NCBI GenBank assembly: GCA_937915475.1
Contig: CALGIR010000231.1
Span: 1-11,635 of the forward strand
Reading direction: 5' to 3'
Length of the DNA stretch: 11,635 nucleotides
From: an uncultured Bacteroidales bacterium
Lineage (GTDB): Bacteria > Bacteroidota > Bacteroidia > Bacteroidales > Tenuifilaceae
Within the stretch, counting starts at the first letter, position 1. Every line of letters starts with the position of its first letter. The notes under the pieces are model-generated. The model saw only the letters and a list, made by a program, of their open reading frames with translations. It searched no databases and had not been told where the DNA came from. The translations under genes and the position numbers were made by a program. Shown here piece by piece: positions 1-6,910 of this stretch.

Positions 1-24
1 CCCTACACGACGCTCTTCCGATCT
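1..24 (+). other. Illumina TruSeq adapter remnant (sequencing artefact)
   Basis: The first 24 bases match the 3' end of the Illumina TruSeq universal adapter, ending in the diagnostic CGCTCTTCCGATCT. The genomic sequence starts at base 25. This is not biological sequence: it was left by incomplete read trimming and marks the true end of the assembled contig. It also adds six false residues and a false stop codon to the gene that reads off this end on the minus strand. Confidence 0.97.
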
Positions 25-410
25 CCCTCCATTGAGGTTACCTTTGGATTTTCTCTTAGCATTTCAGCAAGCTGATTGGAACCAACATCAACAGCACATA
101 CTCTTGCTGCGCCATGCTGCAGAGCACAATCTGTAAACCCTCCAGTTGATGCGCCAATATCAATAACATCTAATCCGCTACAGTTGATGCCAAAAACAGA
201 GAGTGCCTTTTCGAGTTTAAGCCCACCCCGACTAACATACGGTATGGCATTTTCGAGTTTTAACGAAACAGTATCGGTTTGCACTATCTGCTGCGAAGGC
301 TTTAGGGCAACATTGCCATTTACCAGTACATTGCCTTTGCTTACGTTGAACTTGGCCTGCTCGCGCGATGAAAAATGTTGATTCTCTACTAGGTATACAT
401 CTAAACGCAT
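25..410 (-). CDS. tlyA: TlyA family rRNA (cytidine-2'-O)-methyltransferase, partial (3' end missing)
   Basis: The TlyA family comprises SAM-dependent 2'-O-methyltransferases of ribosomal RNA, first described as hemolysins. About 129 N-terminal residues are present. Residues 1-60 form an S4 RNA-binding domain (MRLDVYLVE, then SREQAK and GNVLVNG). The family linker SRGGLKLEKAL follows at 60-70, and then the start of the FtsJ-like Rossmann domain with the SAM-binding motif VIDIGASTGGFTDC at 82-95 and AVDVG at 106-110. Full-length relatives are roughly 240-270 residues, so about half is missing. The apparent C-terminus DRKSVV plus stop is translated from the adapter at bases 1-24. The gene is divergent from mnmD and has a good Bacteroidota-type promoter 17-45 bases upstream of its start. 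The family assignment is secure; the exact rRNA target site is not visible here. Confidence 0.93.
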
Positions 411-426
411 CTGTGTATTCTTTTTA

Positions 427-454
427 CAAAAGTAATGGATTTATTCCGATTCAA
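427..454 (-). promoter_or_regulatory. Bacteroidota-type promoter of tlyA
   Basis: Read on the minus strand, a -33 TTG (454-452) is followed by 17 bases and then TACTTTTG (434-427), a perfect match to the Bacteroidota -7 consensus TAnnTTTG. Transcription would start near base 423, about 13 bases before the tlyA ATG. Assignment is by consensus only. Confidence 0.65.
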
Positions 455-470
455 TTTTCAAAATTGATGC

Positions 471-478
471 TATTTTTG
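471..478 (+). promoter_or_regulatory. -7 promoter element of mnmD, four bases before the start codon
   Basis: TATTTTTG matches the Bacteroidota -7 consensus TAnnTTTG exactly. Only CACC separates it from the ATG at 483. In this promoter class transcription begins a few bases after the final G, which would make the mRNA leaderless or nearly so. No good TTG is seen 17-23 bases upstream, so the -33 part is weak and the call is moderate. Confidence 0.5.
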
Positions 479-482
479 CACC

Positions 483-1154
483 ATGACAGAGAACCAACTA
501 TCTCACATCAACACAAACGATGGTACATCAACCCTATACTCAGGTAAGTATAAGGCTCATTACCACTCGTTGTTTGGCTCATTTACAGAATCAAAACATA
601 TTTTTATTGATGCTGGGCTTGCTCACATAAACAAGCAAGAGATTAGCATCCTAGAAATAGGTTTGGGGACAGGGCTAAACGCTGCGCTTACAGCCCAATG
701 GGCTAGTGCTAACGACAAAAAGGTTAAGTATCATGCCATTGAGTTGCACCCGCTAAGCTCTGAGCATTTCAAACAGCTTAACTATAATGAATTACTAAAT
801 AGCGATGCTGCTGCTTTTTGGGAACAGATTTGCAATGCCAACTGGGAAAATGAGCAGCCAATTGGTAAACATTTTTGCCTGCTAAAGCAAAACATCGACT
901 TTACACAATGGCAGCCAAGCAGGAAGTACAATCTTGTTTACTTTGATGCATTTGGACCCGACGACCAACCTGAAATATGGACAGTTAATCAATTTACAAA
1001 GATTTACAACGCCTTGCTTCCGCATAGCATTCTGGTTACATACTGCGTTAAGGGTGTGGTTAAAAGAATCCTAAGAGAAATTGGCTTTACCATCGAAAGA
1101 CTCGATGGACCGCCTGGCAAAAAACATATTCTAAGGGCAACTAAAGCCCAATGA
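483..1154 (+). CDS. mnmD: MnmD: tRNA 5-(methyl)aminomethyl-2-thiouridine(34) methyltransferase
   Basis: This is the stand-alone equivalent of the N-terminal methyltransferase domain of MnmC. It performs the last SAM-dependent step of wobble-uridine (U34) modification in tRNAs, turning the aminomethyl group into methylaminomethyl. The 223 residues carry the SAM-binding motif LEIGLGTGLNA (57-67), the family signature YFDAFGPDDQPEIWT (from 153) and the C-terminal block YCVKGVVKR...GPPGKKHILRA (about 190-220). The oxidase domain found in fused MnmC is absent, which is the usual Bacteroidota arrangement. The start at 483 is the first ATG after a perfect -7 promoter element, and no ribosome binding site precedes it. 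The gene is divergent from tlyA across 72 bases, and the lipoprotein gene downstream has its own putative promoter. Confidence in the family is high. Confidence 0.92.
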   Translation: MTENQLSHINTNDGTSTLYSGKYKAHYHSLFGSFTESKHIFIDAGLAHINKQEISILEIGLGTGLNAALTAQWASANDKKVKYHAIELHPLSSEHFKQLNYNELLNSDAAAFWEQICNANWENEQPIGKHFCLLKQNIDFTQWQPSRKYNLVYFDAFGPDDQPEIWTVNQFTKIYNALLPHSILVTYCVKGVVKRILREIGFTIERLDGPPGKKHILRATKAQ

Positions 1155-1198
1155 TTTTTTGGTTTTAAAAATGGTTAACAAAATTTAAACATTACCTC

Positions 1199-1229
1199 TT
1201 TCGAGTTTTACCATAAATACCTATCTTCG
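1199..1229 (+). promoter_or_regulatory. Putative promoter of the FKBP lipoprotein gene
   Basis: A weak -33 element (TTTCG, 1199-1203) lies 18 bases before TATCTTCG (1222-1229), which has one mismatch to TAnnTTTG. The same TTCG ending recurs in front of comEC. The predicted mRNA leader is about 45 bases. Support is by consensus only. Confidence 0.38.
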
Positions 1230-1276
1230 CAAATTGTTAAACATAGTAAACTAAAATAATACTAAATTAGCTCACC

Positions 1277-1969
1277 ATGAAACTTGTAAGATTAGCTCTA
1301 ATCCCACTTTTGGGACTCACCCTAACCCTAGTTGGTTGCAATAACAAGGGTATTAACGTGAAAGTTAAAACCGAAGCCGATAGCGTTAGCTATGCTCTTG
1401 GGATAAACCTTGCAGCAAGCCTAAAGCAGGGACCACTCGATAATGTTGACCCAATAATCCTAGCCAAAGGTTTTGATGATGTTTACAGCGAGAAAGAAGG
1501 CATTATGACAAACGAAGAAGCTGTTGAGTTCCTTAACAATTTCGTTATGAAAGACCAAGAACGAAAGGCCAAAGAGAACCTCGAAGCTGGGGAGAAATTC
1601 CTTGAAGAGAATGCAGAACGCGAAGGGGTAATTACTGACCCTGAAGGTTATCAGTACGAGGCGCTTATTGAAGGAGACGGACCAAAACCAACAGGAACAG
1701 ATATGGTAAAAGTTCACTACCACGGTACTAGAATAGACGGAACTGTTTTTGATTCAACAATCGAAAAGGGTGAACCTGTAGAATTTAAACTCAACGGTGT
1801 AATTAAGGGATGGACACTTGGCGTTCAGAAAATGAACGTTGGTTCAAAGTATAAGTTTTACTTCCCTAGCCACTTAGCCTATGGTCCTAGACCAAGACCA
1901 GGTGGAGCAATTCAACCCAATGATGTTCTGATATTCGAGATTGAACTACTGGAAATTGTTACCAAATAA
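1277..1969 (+). CDS. FKBP-type peptidyl-prolyl cis-trans isomerase, lipoprotein (FklB/Mip-like)
   Basis: Predicted to speed cis-trans isomerisation of proline peptide bonds in exported proteins, anchored to a membrane by a lipid. Residues 1-20 are a lipoprotein signal peptide with lipobox LVGC, so Cys21 would be lipidated. Residues about 30-125 form the helical FKBP N-terminal dimerisation region (SVSYALGINLAASLK, then a charged helix rich in K and E). Residues about 140-230 are the catalytic FKBP domain, with the usual binding-pocket residues Tyr148, Phe158, Asp159, Val175, Ile176 and Trp179, plus HLAYG near the end. All key catalytic-pocket positions are kept, so it should be active. The DUF3127 gene follows after 33 bases with no terminator between, so the two are probably co-transcribed. 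Length (230 residues) is normal for the group. Confidence 0.92.
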   Translation: MKLVRLALIPLLGLTLTLVGCNNKGINVKVKTEADSVSYALGINLAASLKQGPLDNVDPIILAKGFDDVYSEKEGIMTNEEAVEFLNNFVMKDQERKAKENLEAGEKFLEENAEREGVITDPEGYQYEALIEGDGPKPTGTDMVKVHYHGTRIDGTVFDSTIEKGEPVEFKLNGVIKGWTLGVQKMNVGSKYKFYFPSHLAYGPRPRPGGAIQPNDVLIFEIELLEIVTK

Positions 1970-2002
1970 AATTAATTTTTAAAAAAGCACCTGCGTACTA
2001 AG

Positions 2003-2377
2003 ATGGAAATAACTGGAAAACTTATTCAAAAACTTGAGCAACAGTCGGGTGAAAGCCGAAATGGCACCTGGGTTAAGCAAGAGTTTATTCTCGAAACCCA
2101 AGACCAATATCCTAAAAAGGTATGCATTGCACTTTGGGGCGACAAGATTAAGGATATTGAAAATATTGCCATTGGTGATTCATTAAAAGTGAGGGTTAAT
2201 GTGGAATCTCGCGAGTATAATGAGCGTTGGTACACCGATGTTAAAGCTTGGCGCATTGAGGCTATGGGGTCAAATCCTGCAAGTAATTCAAATGTACCCC
2301 AAACCCCAAGTTTCGATGAGATTCCACCTGAGATGCCAGCAACTGAGGATGGAGACATGGACGACCTACCGTTTTAG
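2003..2377 (+). CDS. DUF3127 domain protein, predicted OB-fold, with an SSB-like acidic C-terminal tail
   Basis: A 124-residue cytoplasmic protein with no signal peptide or membrane segment. Residues 1-90 match the DUF3127 family, which is common in Bacteroidota and has no established function. Recognisable features are MEITGKLIQ at the start, WVKQEFILETQDQYPKKVCIALWG and DSLKVRVNVESREYN. The alternating strand pattern suggests an OB-fold. Residues 91-115 are a low-complexity linker rich in N, P, S and E. The protein ends in an acidic tip, DMDDLPF, which closely resembles the conserved end of single-stranded DNA-binding protein (DDDIPF in E. coli SSB) that docks SSB partners. This suggests, but does not prove, a role in DNA metabolism. 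It probably shares a transcript with the upstream isomerase, and a strong terminator follows at 2406. Confidence 0.85.
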   Translation: MEITGKLIQKLEQQSGESRNGTWVKQEFILETQDQYPKKVCIALWGDKIKDIENIAIGDSLKVRVNVESREYNERWYTDVKAWRIEAMGSNPASNSNVPQTPSFDEIPPEMPATEDGDMDDLPF

Positions 2378-2405
2378 TGTTAAAATAACACTATACTATA
2401 TAGTG

Positions 2406-2438
2406 AAGGCTGCCAACCATTGGCAGCCTTTCTTTTTT
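2406..2438 (+). terminator. Rho-independent terminator after the DUF3127 gene
   Basis: A perfect 10-base-pair stem, AAGGCTGCCA (2406-2415) with TGGCAGCCTT (2421-2430), has a 5-base loop ACCAT and is followed by TCTTTTTT. It lies 28 bases after the DUF3127 stop codon and closes the isomerase-DUF3127 transcription unit. Confidence 0.92.
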
Positions 2439-2655
2439 GGTAAAGCTATTGGACTTGCGGATGAATAATCCGAGTATATGAACATCCAAAAATATAAAGA
2501 AATATCATTATAGAACAAGATATTTCGCTCAAGACACTTCATCGTAAAAAGAATAATCACTTAAAAACAGCAATAAAACTAAACTGCTAAGAAGGTAGAA
2601 GTAAGGAGTTTTACGCGCTTTGCCATTAGTAATGAACAAAATACGGCATTATCAC
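2439..2655. other. Intergenic stretch without a recognisable gene
   Basis: This part of the 326-base gap between the DUF3127 gene and comEC lies after the terminator and before the comEC promoter. It is very AT-rich and has stop codons in all frames. I see no RNA gene, repeat or riboswitch that I can support. Confidence 0.6.
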
Positions 2656-2686
2656 TTTGTTAGTTGACAAAATACATCTAACTTCG
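2656..2686 (+). promoter_or_regulatory. Putative promoter of comEC
   Basis: A -33 TTTG (2656-2659) is followed by 19 bases and TAACTTCG (2679-2686), one mismatch from TAnnTTTG. Predicted transcription would start about 14 bases before the comEC ATG at 2704. Element order and spacing fit the Bacteroidota class well. Confidence 0.5.
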
Positions 2687-2703
2687 GATAAACAACTTGT
2701 GTA

Positions 2704-4812
2704 ATGCTAAGACAAGTTCCCTTTTTTAAATTGCTTATTCCGTTTGTACTGGGGATAATCCTCTCGCTTAACTTTTCGGGATATCTTTCTGGCATAACCC
2801 TAATTATAGTAATGGCAATATGCCCTGCACTGGTAATATGGGGCACACTAGTCTCGGACAAGTGGCACCTACGTTGGGTTTTCGGTTTGATTACAACACT
2901 AGTCTTAACCTTTGCGGGTTTTATTATCACAAAAAGTTATTTAGGCAGCACAACCTTAACAAGCGAATTGGAGCAAAACGCTTTGGTTAAACTTTTAGAG
3001 CCTCCCGATTACAGAACATCCAGCTATAGAGCAGTGGCCAAGGTACTCACTGTAAAAACTGATGGGGTTTGGGTCTCAAAAAACGAAAAGGTAATGCTCT
3101 ATTTCTCATCATCCGATTCGCTTTTGGGTGAACAGAAATACGGTTCAATTTTAACCATAAATGCTAGTTTCAATCCACCGCCAGAACCTCTAAACCCTCA
3201 CCAATTTAACCATAGGCAATACCTTGAGCGTAAACAGATATACCAAACTGCATATATTGCACCCGAAAAATGGATGTTTTTACAAAACCAACCTTCAATA
3301 GCTAAAAGATTGGCCCTTGATCTAAGGGACAAATTGTTGACGCTATACAAAAATGCGGGAATAGAAGGTAAAAACTTAGCAGTGCTATCGGCTTTAACCA
3401 TGGGATATAAAAACCTGCTCGACCAAGAGACCCGAAAGGTGTTTTCGGCATCGGGAGCAATGCATATCCTAGCAGTATCGGGGTTACACGTTGGCATTTT
3501 TTTTACAACACTATCGGGCTTGCTCTTCTTTTTATCGCGGACGAAAAGAGGTAAATTGCTTAAATCGATAATACTTATAGCATTTCTGTGGGGTTTTGCT
3601 TTTTTTACCGGACTGTCGCCATCGGTGGTAAGGGCATCGTTAATGTTTTCGCTGGTGATAGTTGGCGTGTCGCTTAGCCGAACCACAAATGTGTATAACA
3701 CTTTAAGCGCATCGGCTTTTATTATACTTGTCTTTAACCCTATGCTAATTATTGATATTGGTTTTCAGCTATCGTACTGTGCTGTACTATCAATTGTTTT
3801 CTTTTATCCACACATATACAACCTCATTTTTATTAAAAATCGCTTAATCAATAGGGTATGGATGCTAATAGCTGTTTCCATAGCCGCACAGATAGGAACA
3901 TTTCCGCTTAGTTTATACTATTTTAGCCAGTTTCCAAACTATTTTCTTTTAGCCAATCTTTACGCCATACCTTTAGCATTCCTAATTCTATATGCAGCAA
4001 TAGGTTTGATAATGCTATCGCCCATACCTATTGTTTTTAAAGGGTTTGCTTGGCTTTTGGATGTATTGTTAACCGTGCTGAATTATCTTACCAAGTATAC
4101 AGAATCGCTCCCCTACTCCACCTCAACCGCACTTGCAATAACTCCCGCACAGCTACTTTTGCTCTGCACCAGCATTGTGCTAATTGCACTTTTTATCCAC
4201 AGCAAAAAGCAGTATTTGCTCCTTATATCGCTTCCCGGCTTAATGGCTTTCTTTGGCTTAAACCTCATCACATACTTCGAAACCTATAACAAATCGGAAT
4301 TTTTGGTATTTGCAAATCGGTCGGCTAGCCTTATGGCTTACAGGCACAAGGGACAACTCTTGCTGTTTTCAAATGATACTACTGCGGTAAACCTGCACGA
4401 TAAATACTCATTTGCTCTTCAAGGATATATCAACAAAAACAGGATAAAACCACACCGAATTATTAGCGAACGCTTGGCCAATGAGAGCAGCAAAGAAATA
4501 CATCATAACAATCTTGCCATAAAACAGAATGATTTAGGCTACTGGATAGAGGTAAACCATAAGATAATGCTAATTCCCATGGCCAAAACATTTCCTTATG
4601 CGGATAAAAAGCAGACGCTAACCTTAGATTTTATTTTGCTCAATGCCGATTCGCCAAAAATTGATGATGTGCTGGCTATACTAACGCCAAATACTCTGGT
4701 GGTTGACCAAACCGTTTCGCCCTGGGAAATTGAGAGGATAAGCAAAATCGCCTTACAAAAGGGCATAAGGTTACATGAAATAGGCCAACAGGGTGCTTTC
4801 AGTTTTTATTAG
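2704..4812 (+). CDS. comEC: ComEC/Rec2 family DNA-uptake channel protein
   Basis: ComEC is the inner-membrane channel that passes single-stranded DNA into the cytoplasm during natural transformation. The 702-residue protein starts with hydrophobic segments (PFFKLLIPFVLGIILSL at 6-22 and others up to about residue 80). A soluble DUF4131-like OB region follows, with the typical NPHQFNHRQYLERKQIYQ stretch at about 170. Next is the multi-pass Competence domain with its signatures LAVSGLHVG (about 256-264) and GLSPSVVRASLMFSLVIVG (around Arg310). The soluble C-terminal part (about 530-702) sits where many ComECs carry a metallo-beta-lactamase-like domain. I find no HxHxDH zinc-binding motif there, so it is either degenerate or a different fold. 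No other competence genes are in the window. The start at 2704 is chosen because it directly precedes the first membrane segment and follows a plausible promoter. Confidence 0.93.
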   Translation: MLRQVPFFKLLIPFVLGIILSLNFSGYLSGITLIIVMAICPALVIWGTLVSDKWHLRWVFGLITTLVLTFAGFIITKSYLGSTTLTSELEQNALVKLLEPPDYRTSSYRAVAKVLTVKTDGVWVSKNEKVMLYFSSSDSLLGEQKYGSILTINASFNPPPEPLNPHQFNHRQYLERKQIYQTAYIAPEKWMFLQNQPSIAKRLALDLRDKLLTLYKNAGIEGKNLAVLSALTMGYKNLLDQETRKVFSASGAMHILAVSGLHVGIFFTTLSGLLFFLSRTKRGKLLKSIILIAFLWGFAFFTGLSPSVVRASLMFSLVIVGVSLSRTTNVYNTLSASAFIILVFNPMLIIDIGFQLSYCAVLSIVFFYPHIYNLIFIKNRLINRVWMLIAVSIAAQIGTFPLSLYYFSQFPNYFLLANLYAIPLAFLILYAAIGLIMLSPIPIVFKGFAWLLDVLLTVLNYLTKYTESLPYSTSTALAITPAQLLLLCTSIVLIALFIHSKKQYLLLISLPGLMAFFGLNLITYFETYNKSEFLVFANRSASLMAYRHKGQLLLFSNDTTAVNLHDKYSFALQGYINKNRIKPHRIISERLANESSKEIHHNNLAIKQNDLGYWIEVNHKIMLIPMAKTFPYADKKQTLTLDFILLNADSPKIDDVLAILTPNTLVVDQTVSPWEIERISKIALQKGIRLHEIGQQGAFSFY

Positions 4813-4850
4813 TTTTGGCTATGCGGGTTTTTCCGTATAAATACTCCGTA

Positions 4851-6209
4851 CTATTGCCCCGACTGCTCAATCATACCAGGCTTGTAATCGATTTTATTTT
4901 CGCTTTTTGCCACTATGGTGGCAATCACTGCATCGCCAGTAACGTTAAGCACGGTACGAAGCATGTCCAAAGGCCTATCAATGGCAAGTATTAGCGCTAG
5001 CCCCTCAACGGGTAATCCAACCGCATTTAGCACAATAATGAGCATAACTATGCCTGCTCCTGGAACGCCTGCTGAACCAATGGATGCCAATGTTGCGGTA
5101 AGCACAATGGTTAACTGCTGCAAAAGGGTTAGCTCAATGCCAAAAACCTGAGCAATAAAAACAGCAGCAACGGCTTGGTAAAGACTAGTCCCGTCCATAT
5201 TAATGGTTACACCAATGGGTAACACAAAGCTGGCAACCTCGCTTCTAACGCCTAACCCCTTCTCAACCTGCTCCATGGTAACAGGAAGTGTTGCTGCGCT
5301 AGAACTTGTTGAAAAAGCAACGAGCTGAACCGGAAACATGGTTTTGTAAAAATCGACAAAACGAATACCTGCAAAAAACCTTAAAAAAACTGGATAGATT
5401 ACCAATGCAACAAAAAGCAACCCGCCAATTACCACAAGGGCATATAGCCCAAGGGTTGCAAATAGGTGCAACGAATCTGACAGGTTATCGCCTGAAAAAT
5501 CGACGATTAATCCCGCTAAAAGAGCCATCACGCCAAATGGGGCAAACAGCATTATAAAATCGATAATTTTTAGGATTATCTCATTTAGGCCGATAACAAA
5601 ATCCTTAACCACCTCAACCTTAGGATGCTTAACAATTACAATTGCCAACCCAAAGAGTATGGCAAAAAATATTACCTGTAGCATGTTGGCATTATCCGAT
5701 GCCGCACCAACAACATTATCAGGAACAATATCAACCAAAAACTGAAGCGGTCCATCCGACCTTATATTATCAATGGCCAATTTCCGTCCCTCAACATCAA
5801 CAGCATACTGCTCCAGCATCTCCAACCTTTTATCCTCGGGAAACGACTCTCCGGGTTTAAAAACGTTTACCAGCAGCAGGCCTACCGTAATGGCCAAAAC
5901 AGTGGTTAATAAGTAGTATGCAATTGTTTTAAACCCAATGCGCGATAGCTTTGTAATATCCGAAAGCCCTGTCACACCAGTTACAAGCGATGCAAAGATG
6001 AGCGGCATAGCCACCAACTTTAGCAGATTAAGGAATACGACTCCAAAGGGCTTTACCCAATCGGTTACTAACCAGCCTACTTTAAGCCAAACACCAAAAA
6101 TGCCGATTAGCACTCCAATCAGCATACCCGCTAATATTTTTGCCCAAAGAGGAAACTTTTGCCACATCGCTTCAATTTTTTTGTTCATCAAATATACCAA
6201 AATGGCCAT
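4851..6209 (-). CDS. Dicarboxylate/amino acid:cation symporter (DAACS, GltP/GltT type)
   Basis: A multi-pass inner-membrane carrier that takes up acidic amino acids or C4-dicarboxylates with sodium ions or protons. Over the 452-residue frame the family's substrate- and ion-binding motifs are intact: TSSSAATLP (about 301-309), NMDGT (337-341), GSAGVPGAG in the second hairpin, and DRPLDMLRTVLNVTGD (411-426). Asp415, Arg418, Asn422 and Asp426 align with substrate and ion ligands of archaeal GltPh. The retained arginine favours an acidic substrate. The frame opens at 6209, but a well-formed promoter overlaps its first codons (6189-6218). The Met at 6188 or, better, the Met at 6167 (MWQKFPLWAKI) is therefore the more likely start. 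The gene converges on comEC across 38 bases, where I see no clear terminator. Confidence 0.93.
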   Translation of the reverse strand: MAILVYLMNKKIEAMWQKFPLWAKILAGMLIGVLIGIFGVWLKVGWLVTDWVKPFGVVFLNLLKLVAMPLIFASLVTGVTGLSDITKLSRIGFKTIAYYLLTTVLAITVGLLLVNVFKPGESFPEDKRLEMLEQYAVDVEGRKLAIDNIRSDGPLQFLVDIVPDNVVGAASDNANMLQVIFFAILFGLAIVIVKHPKVEVVKDFVIGLNEIILKIIDFIMLFAPFGVMALLAGLIVDFSGDNLSDSLHLFATLGLYALVVIGGLLFVALVIYPVFLRFFAGIRFVDFYKTMFPVQLVAFSTSSSAATLPVTMEQVEKGLGVRSEVASFVLPIGVTINMDGTSLYQAVAAVFIAQVFGIELTLLQQLTIVLTATLASIGSAGVPGAGIVMLIIVLNAVGLPVEGLALILAIDRPLDMLRTVLNVTGDAVIATIVAKSENKIDYKPGMIEQSGQ

Positions 6210-6218
6210 TAATCAAAA
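6189..6218 (-). promoter_or_regulatory. Promoter of the symporter gene, overlapping the longest reading frame
   Basis: On the minus strand TTTTG (6218-6214) is followed by 17 bases and TATATTTG (6196-6189), an exact TAnnTTTG match. The predicted transcription start is near 6185, downstream of the ATG at 6209 and at or inside the ATG at 6188. This favours translation from the ATG at 6167. Confidence 0.58.
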
Positions 6219-6233
6219 CAAAATGCCACATGG

Positions 6234-6263
6234 AAAAACAAAAAAACCGGCAGTAGCCGGTTT
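6234..6263 (-). terminator. Rho-independent terminator after slyD
   Basis: An 8-base-pair stem, AAACCGGC (6244-6251) with GCCGGTTT (6256-6263), has a 4-base loop. Read on the minus strand it is followed by a long run of T broken only by single G. It lies 25 bases past the slyD stop and just upstream of the symporter promoter, so the two minus-strand genes are separate transcription units. Confidence 0.88.
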
Positions 6264-6287
6264 AAAGTATTCTTAAATCTATCATTC

Positions 6288-6806
6288 TTAGCAGTCTCCA
6301 CAGCATCCTTCGCCATGGTCATTCTCTGGGTTATGAACATGCCCGTGGGCTAACTCTTCGGCAGTGGCCTCGCAAATGCCCTCTATTTTGCCCTTAAAGT
6401 GCAAATCCTCACCTGCAAGCGGGTGGTTAAAATCCATAACAACATGGTCGTCCTTAACATCAAGGATTAAACCGTTAAGCTGATTCCCTGCTTGGTCAAC
6501 CATTGGCAAACGGGTACCCACCACAAGCAAATCGCCTGCAACCTCGCCATCCTGCTCAAAAACTGTTTTTGGCAACTTTAGGATATACTCCTGATTAACC
6601 TCGCCATACGCCTTGTCCGAAGCAATTTTAAAATCGAACGAATCGCCCTCTTTAAGGTCTTTAATATTATCCTCAAACGATTGAATAAGGGTTCCCTTAC
6701 CGTATATAAACTTCATAGGATTGGCGGCTTCTGCCTTATCAACAATCTCATTTTGCACATTAAGCTCATAGCTTACTGAAACTACTTTGTCCTTTGAAAC
6801 AATCAT
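6288..6806 (-). CDS. slyD: SlyD-type FKBP peptidyl-prolyl cis-trans isomerase with metal-binding tail
   Basis: SlyD proteins combine proline isomerase, chaperone and metal-binding activity in the cytoplasm. In E. coli SlyD helps deliver nickel to hydrogenase. The 172 residues show the split FKBP domain: residues 1-69 (MIVSKDKVVSVSYEL, FIYGKGTLIQSFE, FDFKIASDKAYGE), an insert-in-flap chaperone domain at about 70-125, and the returning family motif DFNHPLAGEDLHFKG (125-139). The C-terminal tail is rich in metal ligands: His154, His156, His158, His164, Cys168, Cys169 and Cys172. That tail is shorter than in E. coli but is typical of the family. No signal peptide is present. It is a second, unrelated-subfamily isomerase in this window, distinct from the lipoprotein at 1277. 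It has its own terminator and a plausible promoter at 6845. Confidence 0.94.
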   Translation of the reverse strand: MIVSKDKVVSVSYELNVQNEIVDKAEAANPMKFIYGKGTLIQSFEDNIKDLKEGDSFDFKIASDKAYGEVNQEYILKLPKTVFEQDGEVAGDLLVVGTRLPMVDQAGNQLNGLILDVKDDHVVMDFNHPLAGEDLHFKGKIEGICEATAEELAHGHVHNPENDHGEGCCGDC

Positions 6807-6844
6807 TAAACTGTCTTTTTAAATTAAAGAATTGAATTAAGCAG

Positions 6845-6877
6845 CAAAGGAACGGCAATATTTTTAGAACACCAAAA
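6845..6877 (-). promoter_or_regulatory. Putative promoter of slyD
   Basis: On the minus strand TTTTG (6877-6873) is followed by 20 bases and TTCCTTTG (6852-6845), which differs from TAnnTTTG only at the A. The predicted leader is about 35 bases. Support is by consensus only. Confidence 0.38.
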
Positions 6878-6910
6878 TTTAATGCTAAATACAAAACATT
6901 GGGAATAAAC

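Noticed and set aside
1..24. C-terminal residues DRKSVV and the stop codon of the tlyA reading frame
   Set aside because: They are translated from sequencing adapter, so the frame is not a naturally truncated gene.
76..381. Plus-strand open frame opposite tlyA
   Set aside because: It lies antisense to a clear TlyA coding sequence, and its translation shows no family features or composition of its own.
2199..2468. Open frame overlapping the end of the DUF3127 gene
   Set aside because: It is out of frame with a conserved protein and runs straight through the strong terminator at 2406-2438, so it is not a gene.
2439..2703. Riboswitch or leader RNA upstream of comEC
   Set aside because: No conserved riboswitch core or stable stem was recognised, and the predicted transcript start leaves a leader of only about 14 bases.
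3198..3701. Minus-strand open frame of 167 codons inside comEC
   Set aside because: The plus strand encodes the ComEC signature motifs here. The antisense frame has no recognisable features.
4813..4850. Possible bidirectional terminator between convergent comEC and the symporter gene
   Set aside because: Only a 3-base-pair CGG/CCG stem around a T run can be drawn, which is too weak to call.
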